A DNA stretch of 64,000 bases from the NCBI GenBank assembly GCA_015680685.1, contig MNCI01003412.1:62001-126000 (forward strand), in the 5' to 3' direction. How positions within the stretch are numbered: position 1 is the stretch's first letter; every line of letters starts with the position of its first letter. This DNA is from Gnetum montanum. Lineage: Eukaryota > Streptophyta > Gnetopsida > Gnetales > Gnetaceae. The notes below the pieces were generated by a model. That model was given only the letters and a program-made list of their open reading frames with translations. It did no database searches and had not been told where the DNA came from. Positions 48,106 through 58,890 of this stretch are shown here, piece after piece. Position numbers and translations under genes: made by a program.

Positions 48106-48390
48106 TGTCCGAAATGATGTTAAACTACAATTGGTCCGAAATGATGTTAAACTACAACAAGTCCGAAAAGACATTAAACTATTCCAAGTTCGAAATGACG
48201 TTAAACTATCATGTCTGCAACGACATAAAACTAGCCACGATCAGCAATGGTTGGTCAATAGAGAAATCCACCTATGTCATCCGAAATGTCCTTTGCTTAC
48301 ACTGGGGCCCGAAATGACCTTAAACTACGCATGCGGCCCGAAATGGCCTTAAACTAGTGCGAATCTGGCCCGAAATGGCCTTAAACTAGA
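48106..48390 (+). repeat. TAAACT-core repeat cluster 1 (after protease)
   Basis: Units of about 24-30 bases of the form GTCCGAAATGATGTTAAACT (48106 onward, four copies) change into GGCCCGAAATGGCCTTAAAC (48303-48390, three copies). The same core recurs in clusters 2 (53685-53870) and 3 (57440-57820). Confidence 0.85.
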
Positions 48391-48686
48391 TCATACACTT
48401 ATACTTTATTTTCCTCTTTCGTTTATCATTATACTCCGACTTATGATTACATCCGTGCATTACTCTCAAGAAAAAAAAAACAAAAAAAAAACAAACCAAA
48501 ACATTTTACATTGCCATGTCATGTTTGCAATTGAACTCAAAATCAATAAAAAAAGGTTTTTCATACATGAAATGATGTACAAGTACAAGAGTTAACTGGT
48601 TTCATTCATCTCAATTTACAATTCCCGTATAAATTTGAGTCAGAGTAGTTTCACAACAAAACAAAGAAACACAAAAAAACTAAAAA
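48391..48686. other. Non-coding; A-rich stretch and 3' flank of the antisense gene
   Basis: It contains A-rich runs at 48470-48500. On the minus strand this would be the 3' UTR of the antisense gene; a poly(A) signal is not obvious, though plant signals are loose (AATAAA-like forms are absent nearby except a reverse TTTATT). Confidence 0.45.
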
Positions 48687-51600
48687 CTAAGCATCTGGGA
48701 CAGGAGGATTGTCCCCTTTAGATCCACTGGCATCAAGAGCCCCCACTCCACTGGGGCCAGCTTCTTGGACATCGTCACCACCTTCATCCTGAAAATACAA
48801 AAGGAGACAATCAACGTAAGAACAAGAGAAAGGCGAAATTTCAAACATTATTTAGCAAATCAATTTCATAATAATACAATGCTTACCATGGGGGATCCCC
48901 CTAAACTGAATTCCAGCTGGCGAAGGATTTTCTCTTCTGAGACGTTGGTCCAATCGGTCCCATCAAGGCCTAGGTTGACATCTGCCAAGGCCTTCCCCTT
49001 GTCAATGGCTGACCAGGTAGGACACTTTAGAGGGAATTCACCCACAGACACTTCCCCAGAAGCAGTCGTGATCACCCTTGTAGGCTACTCCATCTCTACA
49101 GTTGTGTTTTGAGCAAAAGTATCAAAAGCAAAGTGTAGACCCAAACCTTCCACAAACATTTCCAATTGGCGCTTTTCAATGGACACTTCCTTTAACAATT
49201 TCTTGTAATGATGTTTGTGGTTCTTTTCGTCTTGACCCCACTTGCACAAGTTGGAAGTGAAAGCTTTCAAATCTTAACACTTGAGGTTCAAGAGATCTAT
49301 TTGGGCCTTACGCTCTGCTAGTCTCCAGGTCAATGACACGTGACGATTAAGCAGATTCCAATACCTGGTATACGTGACCTCGGAATTCTTCCAAGAGCGG
49401 TTACCACTTAGTTTGGCAGAGGTGAACTCATACCGAGCCTTAAGATTGTCACGCTCAACTAACAACTCGGAGACTTCCTTTTCCTTTTCTTGGATCTACA
49501 GCCACAACTGTTCAACGGAACACCTACAGGTCCACAGTGACTTGGCATTGTGAACAAGACCTTTCGCTACTTCCTCATAAACAGGCCTTGGCACCTGCTC
49601 AACTTCTGGGGATAATGTGGGCAAACTCTCTATGCTAATTGTCTCAGAAGGAACCCACCTCAGTTTGGCACCTATGCACATGAAAAGAACAAACGATAAA
49701 ACAACAAAAACAAGGTGTGAAACTCTAAAGTTGCAAACAATTCGAAACATTTATACCTATTTCAGGGTGGGCTTCTTGAATTCGCTCCATAACTTCCTCA
49801 GCGATGCCAACCACAAAATCCATTTTACTTGGCATCTCTATCCAAGTAAATGGCCCACAAATGTAGGATGGACTAACCTCTGTGGTCCTTTCAGGGGGAA
49901 CCATCTTCATCAGTACGTCCAGCCGCGTCGTCCTAGTTTCACTGCCTTCATCTAGAAAAGATGAAAACACAAAAGTAAAATACCATGGAAACAACAGCTA
50001 ATGAAGTAACATAAAATAAAATAAAAAAGAAAACATACCATGCTCCTTGTCACCTTTTGGGGGATCGCCTAAGTCTAGCTTTCCCTTAAGAAAGCTACTG
50101 AACATCTGATCGACACCACCCTGGTCATCCAACAACTCAGTTTCTGTGGTGTCTTCCTTCAACTCTTCTGTTCCTCCTCCCTGATCTTTCTCGATATTTT
50201 CCTCCTCAGTATTTCACTCCGTGTTAGTCTCCTCCTCTTTAGTAATAGTCTCTAATGCCTGCTTCCTCACTTCTCGAGTTAAGTTTAAAGGTATCAGTGG
50301 CATGTAAGCAATCAAAGTAAAAATTATGAACAAAATGAAAACAATAAAGAAATAAGTGTACAGAGTCTACTTACCTTGGATAGGCATCTTGAATCATATG
50401 CGCTTCACTCGTGGCTCGCTCACATTCGAGGCTTCCTCAGTTGAGCGTTCGTGCTTTTTCAGCTTTGATTTGGCCTGGCCAATGGTCTCTTTGATGACCC
50501 GTTCTGCTCTTTTCGTAGTATAGGGTACGTTGTCTGGCTCCAATTACAAACTATCACATGTGTGGATTGAGGTGCCAGATGACCCCCCTATTGTGATAGA
50601 TACGGATTCATCAATTCCCTCGGGTGCATCCTGGGACTTGGCTGTTTCAAATATGTGGTTGATCCACGGGCGGGATAGTTGACCCCAATCCCGTAGAACA
50701 TACTTTTTGTCTGCACGAACTACCAAAAATTTAGCTAAGCGACGAAGGCAACCGGCAAAGAAGGCAAAGGTGAAGTGGAACTGCGCCTCAACATTTGAGC
50801 GTAATCGCATTATCTCCTTATGCAGGCCCGACAACAAAAATTGGGCCCAATTATAGCGCATTTCGGTTTCTAGGACAGTTCGCATGATACGTACAGCTTC
50901 GACCCCAAGACTCCGCACTTGGGAAAGGGATTTGGGGAATACTCATGCCCTAAACAGGGGATATAGTTCATTCACCTCGTCAACCTTTGATTTTCCCTAC
51001 ATTGGGAATCCCTTGGCACCCTTGGCCACGCCCAACCAGTCCTCCAATTCATGAACCATTTGGAGCTCTTTATGAGCCCTATCTAAAACTACATTTATAC
51101 CATCTGCCGGTACCCAAAATAGGTTCGAAAAAAATTTAGGAGAAAAATGGAAAGCTATCTTAACACCCTTAATTTGGGTGCTATAGTAGAAGACAGACTC
51201 ATTGAAGGAGTCAACGATCCTGATCATTTCCGCTATTGACACATCAGGGCTTGGGGTCGTAAAGAGCTCCATGAGGCTGGCATTGTCTAAACAACAGACA
51301 ATGGATGGCGAAGCATGGGTCCGCAACCATTTCTGAGCCTTACTGACCTCCCCAAACTTCATAGACAGGGTAGTCTCAGTTCATCCCGTTGTGACAGGGT
51401 CCTCGCCAGGAGGTACATTAACTACAAATACAATTTGAAATCATCATATTAGTATAATCCCAAGTAGTTGAACAAAATACGTTAGTACATCTAGAAAATA
51501 TTGTCACTTACCTTCCATTGTGGACTTAGAAGTGCTACCTAAGCCAAAGTCAAGGGGGAAGACTAGTCCCTTATTTGACCAATCCCCATGTAACCATCCA

Positions 51601-53170
51601 CGAGCTTGGCATATTGCAAACGCTCTAGAAAACCGTTTGTGAAAATAGACGATATCACCCTTGGTTTGAGCTAATACAGCTTTACGAAGGGTGGGACCCG
51701 CCATAAATGCCTCTAGAGCGGTACGAGCTAGAGCAAGCCCATCATCCTCAATGCATATTCTGTCTGCGTTAACTTTAGGCCTACAAACGAACGGATGTCA
51801 AAATAGAAGAAAATGCCAAACGGTGAAAAGAAACAATAAACTTAAACGGTCCTACCTGCCCATCCAGTACACTGTGCCGGGAGGGTTTTGGAATAGCGTG
51901 TGCGCACGCGTGGCTAAAAATAAGGTGTTGTTGAGGTAGTCCTACCCTTGTAGTAGTTGGACCCACATGCGCGCCAACGAACGTGTAGACCTAGGCCCAC
52001 TAGATGAACCGTCCTCATTTACAAGCTACCCCTCGTCGATGTCTTCCATGAAGACCACGACACCCTCTGCGGCTCCCATCAACACTACTTCAAGCATGCT
52101 CCGTGCCACCAGTTCACTTAGCTGCGACCAGATAACCACTTCGAAATTGTCCAGCATGAAGGCCAGGAATTCGCACGCACCTTCTCTGAACCAGATCCCA
52201 TTGTTGTCAACAGTTAGATCCAGGGTAGGTTCATCAGCCTCAATGGGGCCAAACCATGTTAATACCCCAACTAGCTCAACAACAAGGAGAAAAGGCTTAG
52301 TGTCCCTGCAAGCAACCAAAATACCACTGTAAAATCAGCCATGCATCAAAACGACAAAAAAAAATAAAAGTTCATATTGTAGACTGACACTTAGAAAAAA
52401 ATTGCTAACTGTTTACGCTCAGCGTATACGCTGCCTAACTCATTGTATACACTATCAAAAGCTATTTACACTTGGCGTATACACTGCCTAACCCGACGTA
52501 TACGCTAACAACGAACTGTTTACGCTATCGACCGAATTGTTTACGCTCAGCGTATACATGGCAAAAACCCTCAGCGTATACGCCATAGAAGCCTTCAGCG
52601 TAAATAGTCTACGCTGGACACCATACAAATAGTTTACGCTGAATCCTACGCAAATAAGTTTACGCTGAAAATAGTTTACATGAAAACAGGTCTACGCTGA
52701 ATCCCACTTGAAAAGAATTAATTGTTCACACTCAGCGTATACGTTGTAGAAACCCTCAGCGTATATGCCATAACAGCCTTCAGCGTTTACGCTGATAAAA
52801 TCGTCTACGCTTCATGCAAGAAAAAGTGTTTATGCTGTGCACTGATGAAATAGACTACACCGTGACGATCTATGCTATCGAGATTCTCTACGCTGTAAAC
52901 TTACACTCGGCGTATACGCCGAAACCCTCTACGCTAACTCTCTACGCTCGGCGTATATGCAGAAGCCCTCTATGAGACTGTCTATGCCACGAAACATGCA
53001 CAAATGAAAATAACTAACAAAGGCAGGATCAAAGCCTACTTGTGTGATGTTCCAGGCCACAATGGAATCCTTGGCCTAGGTAGGCACTATAGCATGGCCT
53101 CGCTCTCCTCTGCGAAGGTTAAGTCAGGACCCTTCCTCCCTTGGCCTTCCACTTCCTTGCCTTTGCCCAT
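48687..53170 (-). pseudogene. Eight-exon gene antisense to the retrotransposon, nonsense-decayed
   Basis: Exons on the minus strand: 53170-53040, 52305-51856, 51780-51512, 51421-50375, 50272-50039, 49951-49757, 49671-48887, 48788-48687. Every junction is GT-AG (e.g. G|GTAAGT at 50375, CATG|GTAAGC at 48887; acceptors TTGCAG, TTTGTAG, TTCTAG, TTTCAG). Phases agree, and the exons total 3213 bases, exactly 1071 codons with the stop. The start follows an in-frame TAA. Roughly twelve stops interrupt it; each is one C-to-T step from CAG, CAA or CGA. N-terminal part: KPFLLVVELVGVLTW, FREGACEFLAFMLDNFEVVI and WSQLSEL resemble the FCP1/NIF phosphatase fold, but the DxDx(T/V) Asp residues are absent. 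The middle (AQKWLRTHAS, FAFFAGCLRRLAKFL) is unassigned. The last third (KEKEVSELLVERDNLKARYE) looks like coiled coil; the end is acidic (EAGPSGVGALDASGSKGDNP). Probably a captured or element-specific gene; function unknown. Confidence 0.85.
52395..53000. repeat. GCGTATACGC / TTTACGCTGA array inside intron 1 of the antisense gene
   Basis: The 734-bp first intron (52306-53039) is filled with the same repeats as the LTRs; for example a perfect AGCGTATACGCT lies at 52421-52432. All other introns of the gene are short (75-102 bp) and lack the motif. Confidence 0.88.
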
Positions 53171-53216
53171 CTCGGCATCCTCTACATTGGGATCGACAGT
53201 TTATGCTGAGGGTTGA

Positions 53217-53450
53217 AACTATTTACACCTATGCTGAGCCTCTACGTCAAAGTCTGAATCTCTACGCCAACACTTGAACCTCTACGCTCTGCGTCTATGC
53301 TAGGGTTTAGTCGTATACGTTTACGTTTACACTCGGGATTTGGACGCTTACGCTTACGCCGGGGTTGAGCGAATTACGCTTACACTAGGTTGTCTACGCT
53401 CAAGATTTACACTCGCGATTACGCTCACAATACAATGTAATAACAAATGA
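53217..53450. repeat. TACGCT-type repeats between the antisense gene start and its TATA box
   Basis: Repeats such as CTCTACGC, GTTTACGTTTAC and TTACGCT run through what would be the 5' UTR and proximal promoter of the antisense gene. Confidence 0.75.
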
Positions 53451-53456
53451 CCCCCC

Positions 53457-53466
53457 CTTTATATAG
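53457..53466 (-). promoter_or_regulatory. TATA box of the antisense gene
   Basis: The minus strand reads CTATATAAAG, a near-perfect plant TATA box, about 290 bases upstream of the ATG at 53170. With a start 30 bases downstream the 5' UTR would be about 260 bases. It is preceded by a GC-rich segment with GCCGCCGCTG-type triplets at 53466-53515. Confidence 0.6.
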
Positions 53467-53519
53467 CGCTTCGCCGCTCTGCCGCTCCACCGCCGCCGCT
53501 GCTGCCGTCGCCTCCCGGT

Positions 53520-53684
53520 TTGCATCTTTTTACGCTTTCCTACTCATTTTATTCAACATTTTCTCAAAAAATAATAAAAAATACACATATATTTAAAATA
53601 AAACCAAAATTACTACATCCCGATTCCCCTGTGAACCCAATTTCACGTATTCACGCCAAACATTCTAGTGTAAACAATATTCGG
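53520..53684. other. Non-coding AT-rich spacer
   Basis: Nothing recognisable on either strand between the GC-rich block and repeat cluster 2. Confidence 0.5.
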
Positions 53685-53870
53685 CCCGGTATGGCCTTAA
53701 ACTGCCGTTTCGGCTCGGTACGGCCTTAACTTGCCGTTACGGCCCGGTAAGGCCTTAAACTACCACTTGCAGATTACATTTGGCCTGGTAAGGCGTTAAA
53801 CTACCACCCACGGCCTGATATGGCCTTAAACTACCATGCGTCCCGGTGTGATGATAAACCACCATCATGT
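53685..53870 (+). repeat. TAAACT-core repeat cluster 2 (before polymerase)
   Basis: Six copies of a unit of about 30 bases, CGGCCCGGTATGGCCTTAAA followed by CT, lie just before the polymerase ORF. The first ATG of the polymerase frame (53820) lies in one unit. Confidence 0.85.
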
Positions 53871-55615
53871 ATGTACACACAATTTAAATTGCCAAAGAAC
53901 ATAGAACGATACCCATTAGCTCATTCTGCTCTCTGTTTATTGGCAGGAGTAGGCCTGATGGATTGCCAGCATTTAACCACACCATTAATCATTGATGGAC
54001 CATATAGAAAAATTGCAAGGGACATCGACATAAACCTCATCCACTTAAGTTTATTAATGGACGATGCAGTCATAGCCTCAACACAGCAAACAATAGACAA
54101 CTACAAAGGTATGACAAAACCCCTTGACATAGAAGCTGAAAATATCATCGAAGACCCATTGGCTGAAACCCCCATCACCATGCCCGATGGGGAAATTAAA
54201 ATATTAAAATTAAGCACACTACTACAACCGCAACTAGCCAAAGACATTGAGGACATGCTCAGGGAAAACATTAAAGCATTTGCTTGGTCATACATGGACA
54301 TGCCCGGATTAGATCCTCGAATTGTCTAGCATAACATTATCCTTGATCCGAAATTGAGGCCGGTAAAATAAAAGGCATGAAAGGTTAAACCCGAGGTGGC
54401 ATTGGCACTCATAATGAGATCACCAAGCTTTATCAGGCTGGTTTGATTTGGGCTGTTGATTACGCCGAGTGGGTATCCAACATGGTCATTGTCCCGAAAA
54501 AGAATGGAAGCATTCGCTTATGCATTGACTTCCAGGATTTAAACCTTGCAACCATAAAAGATGATTTTCCCCTACCCAGCATCAATCAACTTGTTGACTC
54601 GACTGTCAGGCACGTCTTATTATCTTTTATGGATGGCTTCTCGAGATACAATCAAATACATATTAACCCGGAGCATCAGCTTCGGACTACCTTTATGACA
54701 CCATGGGGAACCTTTTGTTACACAATGATGCCCTTTGCTCTCAAGCACGCTGGGGCCACGTATCAAAGGGCGATGACATTCATCTTTAGCAATTACATGT
54801 TACACTCGCTCAACGACTATGTGGAAGACATTGTGGTTAAATCAAAAACATCGGAACAACATGTACAAGATCTTGACTTAGTATTAAAATGTTGTTTGAA
54901 GTATGAATTGAGGCTTAACCCAAAGAAATGTGTCTTCGGTGTCAAAACAAGCAAAATGCTTGGATTCATAGCCTCAGAAGCAGGGATACAAGTAGACCCC
55001 GATAAGGTTAAGGCCATAACAAACCTGAAACCACCCTGCAACCTTACCGAACTTCGAGGTCTACAAGGTAGATTATAGTTTATCAGGCACTTCATAGAAA
55101 AATTGACAGACAAACTAAAACCTATGAACCACCTGCTACGCAAAAACATCCATTTTGAATGGACTCCACAGTGCCAAGAAGCATTCGATAACATTAAAAC
55201 GACACTGGCCCGACTACCCACAGTTTATCCACCTCAAAACGATAAACCGTTTTACATCTACCTTGCCACTTCGGATTTGTCAATCGTGTCTATGCTTTAT
55301 CAGAAACAAGATGAAGGTACCGAAGTCCCTGTATATTACTTAAGCCATGCATTAGTTGCCCATGAGAAAAAGTATAATGACGTGGAGAGGTCATGTTTAG
55401 CTTTGATCTTTTCTTTAAAGAAATGGCGATATTACCTCTTCCGTAACCAAGTTAACATAATATGCAAGGATAATGTGCTCAGAGCCATCACAGGAAACAT
55501 TTACGAAACAAGTCGAATAGCCCGTTGGAAAGCCATGATAGCTATGTTTGACCTGCATTACATAGCGCAATCATCAGTTAAGGGTCAAGCCATAGCAAAT
55601 CAAATGGCCACGTAA
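53820..55615 (+). pseudogene. pol: Tat/Ogre reverse transcriptase and first RNase H
   Basis: The upstream part (AKDIEDMLRENIKAFAWSYM, DMPGLDPRIV) is the usual lead-in to Tat reverse transcriptase. After a stop and frame break at 54329-54440 the palm is long and open (54443-55078): VIVPKKNGSIRLCIDFQDLN, FPLPSINQLVDST, LLSFMDGFSRYNQIHI, TPWGTFCYTMMPF, KHAGATYQRAM, YVEDIVVKS, LRLNPKKCVFGV. The catalytic box is YVED rather than YVDD. A stop at 55076 (after LQGRL) precedes RNase H (55103-55615: FEWTPQCQEAFDNIK, FYIYLATSD, KWRYYLFRN). It makes element DNA from RNA; inactive as read. Confidence 0.92.
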
Positions 55616-56100
55616 CCAACGCACGATGAAGCGATAGTAGAGCCAAAATTCCCGGATGAGAATGTAAATGCCATAGACATAGTGCCCAATGACTACGATG
55701 CCATTCTAAACTTTGATGGAGCATCCACCTCTCGAGGGGGAAGTGCTACCGCTGTCATCACCTATCCCTCCGGGGAGATTTGACCCTTTGCTTATCATTT
55801 CAATTTTCGTTGTACCAACAACATAGTAGAGTATGAAGGTCTCCTTAGAGGTCTCGCGGCAGCACTGGTTTCAGACATCACACGGCTTGTGGTCAGAGGA
55901 GACTCACAACTAGTCTTAAACTAAGTCATAGATGTTTATACATGCAAAGCCCAACATTTGCAACCATATTGTGAATTGGCAAAACACTTAATGAGGCGAT
56001 TTGAAAACATCGATGTGCAACATGTCTCTAGAAATGACAATACCATCGCAGATGCACTGGCCACATTAGCGCTCAACATATCGCCTGACATGTTCCACAC
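55616..56100 (+). pseudogene. pol: Second (archaeal-type) RNase H of the Tat lineage
   Basis: After the first RNase H a second one follows: ILNFDGASTSRGGSATAVI, FRCTNNIVEYEGLLRGLAAA, RLVVRGDSQLVLN, ENIDVQHVSRNDNTIADAL. The DGA, E, GDSQ and RNDNTIADAL residues correspond to the D, E, D and D/N positions of archaeal-type RNase H. In-frame stops interrupt it near 55782 (after PSGEI) and 55922 (after LVLN). A dual RNase H is diagnostic for Tat-type retrotransposons and is thought to help remove RNA from hybrids. Confidence 0.9.
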
Positions 56101-56229
56101 ATTACCAAGCTCTATAATCAGTTGTGCCGAACCAATAACTAATACTCTGGATACGTTGCCAATTGCATCCGTTAGTACAACACACGCGATAGAATGGTAT
56201 GATGACATAAAAGAGTACCTTCTACGCAG

Positions 56230-57432
56230 TGAAACACCGCAACATTTAACGAACGCACAAAAAGATGCGGTACAAAAACGTTCTAAGCAATATGCATTGA
56301 TAGAAGACACATTGTGTCGTCATTCCTATGAAGGCATATTGCTAACATGCGTTAGTAGTACTGATGCCCAAACCATCGTTGAACAAGTACATGACGGATT
56401 ATGCAGAGGACATATAGCACCAAAAGCAATGGCAACAAAGATTAGACGCTTAGGCTACTATTGGCCACACATGGAGTATGACTATCTTTCCAAGGCTAAA
56501 ATATGTAGTACCTGCCAGAGACAAAATAACCTAATCCATGTCCCACCAAATGAGTTGCATACAGCGTAAATCACTTAGCCCTTCAAAAGTGGGGGTTGGA
56601 CCTTATCGGCCTAATAACACCCTCATCTTCTGTGGGGCATAGTTTTATTATAACCGCAACAGAATATTTCACGAAGTGGGTAGAAGTTGCTCCCCTTCGA
56701 AAAACCACATCTAAACACGTGTGCAATTTCATTCTCGAAAACATTGTATCCCGTTTTGGCATTCCCATGACAATTATCACTGACAACGGGCCACAATTTA
56801 GCAGTGCCGAAGCCAAAACCTTTTGTGAAAGTCTAAGGATCAAACACTCATTTTCATCCCCTTACTACCCTCAGAGAAATGGGCAAGCAAAGGCCACCAA
56901 TAAAACAATTATTACAATACTTAAAAAGATGCTTATCCAAAGCAAGAGAAGATGGCATGAACAATTGGTATACGCATTGTGGGCATACCATACTACGCAT
57001 CGAACTTCAACAGGTAAAACACCATATAGTCTTGTTTATGGTTTAGAAGCTATTTTACCTCTGGAATTACAGGTACCATCTTTAAGGATCATGCATTCCG
57101 AACTCCTCGACGAAGGGAAAAATAATGACTTGCACATCATTGACCTGGACTCGGTAGAGGAGGAACGCATACATGTGCTCGATCAGATCGAATGGCACCA
57201 AAAATAGCAATGGTAGCACCATCAGCATGACATCCACAAGCGCCCTATCAAAGAAGGTGACCTTGTACTTAAGGCCGTTTGGGAACACCCGGACAAATTC
57301 TCAGCCAACTGGGAAGGGCCTTACTTGGTCACCAAAGCATACGATAATGGAGCATTCAAGTTAGCCGATATGGAAGGGCACGAGCTTGCAAATCTAACCA
57401 ATCACTCATTCCTGAAGCCATTCCACGTTTGA
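56230..57432 (+). pseudogene. pol: Tat/Ogre integrase with a catalytic Glu-to-Lys change
   Basis: The zinc-binding HHCC region is present (HDGLCRGHIAPKAMATKI, YYWPHMEYDY, KICSTCQRQ). A stop at 56567 separates it from the core frame (56596-57207): LDLIGLITPSSSVG with the first Asp, IITDNGPQFSS with the second, and RNGQAKATNKTII where the third catalytic residue, normally Glu in NGQAEATN, is Lys (codon AAG at 56890-56892). A C-terminal block KEGDLVLKAVWEHPDKFSAN, WEGPYLVTKAYDNGAFKLAD runs to the stop at 57432. Without the Glu this integrase could not catalyse strand transfer. Confidence 0.92.
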
Positions 57433-57439
57433 ACATAGT

Positions 57440-57820
57440 CAGATACATGCGAGTCCTAGATTCACGACTATAAACTAATACCATAGCTCATCCTGGGATC
57501 ATGACGGTAAACTAATACTATAGAATAGTCCTAGATCATGACTTTAAACTGATACCAAAGTTGGTCCTGGCATCATGACGATAAATTAATACCACACAGT
57601 GTCCTCAATGATGATAAACTAGCACCCGTCCGGCATGACAGTAAACTGCCACTGTTGCATTCACCAGAGTCCGCTAAGACTATAAACTGGTTTGCCTCTT
57701 CATGGTCTGCTAAGACTAGAAACTGGCAATGTAACGTCTGCCACGATGTTAAACGGGTAATGTCCAATAGGTCATGACATAAAACTAACCCATGATAGTC
57801 CGCTAAGACTATAAATTGGC
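57440..57820 (+). repeat. TAAACT-core repeat cluster 3 (after integrase)
   Basis: About eleven units of 30-45 bases of the form ...CATGACGGTAAACTAATAC or GCTAAGACTATAAACTGG follow the integrase stop. They share GACxxTAAACT with clusters 1 and 2. Confidence 0.8.
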
Positions 57821-57829
57821 AACTCCATC

Positions 57830-58877
57830 TCTGGTTCCTCAATCCACGACCACATTCAAACTTCATCAGGATCACTGCATCGCTCGCCATCAGACGATCC
57901 TACCAACATTGCTGCCATTCATATACAGTGCCTGAAATCTCCTCCAATGTCTTTGTTCCATCTATAGCTATTTAAGTCTAAGCTCCTTAACTCACTCATG
58001 GCTTTCTTGTCTCCTTGGAGTTGTGTTTGTAGGATGACGCTCAGAGGTGTTCGTACAAGAATGCACTTCATCGTAAGCAGCAAGGTGAGACAATGTTCAT
58101 AGCACACATGGCAAGACTAAATCAAGCTATTCACTAGTACATCCCGATTTCCCACCAACATTTCCTACCTATTTATCAACATACTCTACTCAGCCACACC
58201 CTTGATACACCCAGTACACCTAAAACTTTGAACATGCTGTTGCGCACTGTAACACTTTGAAGCAGTTGCAACACACAACATAGCACTTGAGCATGAGTAC
58301 AAGATCAAAACAAAGCTTTTTTCCAAAAAAAAAAACATACAAGCCCCAGGCACTTCCCATACAAGCCCTAGGTGGGAAGGTAGTCGTCTTGGAACCAAGT
58401 GCTCATGTCCAAAACAATCAAGAAACATCCTGTTGCATGGCTTTGGCTATCCGCCAACAAGCTCCCCCTAAATACCAAACAAAGGCCTTGTTCCTCTAAA
58501 GAATGCAACATGTCATCACGTGGCTTTGATCTTGCCAAAAAGTCCTCTTGGACACTAACCAGGAGTCTTGTTCAACCAAAGGATGCACACTGCATGTCTT
58601 GATTCTGAATCTGCTAAACAATGGCTATTGACAAGGATCAGCATGATACACACCAGAGCATCCCCTTTACCAAGCATAATCCCTTGGTCAGTTACCAGTC
58701 CCCACAATCTCCATTTTCCTACCAGCTACAGATTTCAATTTCCCAATCCTATGTACTACGGAACACGGTATGATGATGTCTAGTCAGGTGGCAAAGGACA
58801 ATGTCTTTATCGAGTTGCTTGTGGTGTTTTGCACTTCTTTGTCAACGCTTCTCGGGTCGATTCCTCCAAGCATCAAC
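57830..58877. other. 3' untranslated region of the Tat/Ogre element
   Basis: Short frames on both strands (for example 58186-58428 and 58568-58783) show no recognisable motif. No additional ORF after integrase is supported. Confidence 0.55.
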
Positions 58878-58890
58878 AAAGAGGGGCCAA
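58878..58890 (+). other. Polypurine tract
   Basis: AAAGAGGGGCCAA lies immediately upstream of the TG of the 3' LTR. Confidence 0.8.

Noticed and set aside
48687-53170. A separate nested minus-strand LTR element rather than a captured gene
   Set aside because: No LTRs, primer-binding site, gag or polymerase motifs occur in the segment, and its intron/exon pattern is that of a gene.
58186-58428. 80-codon minus-strand ORF in the 3' UTR of the Tat/Ogre element
   Set aside because: No motif, and no intron or promoter signals support it.
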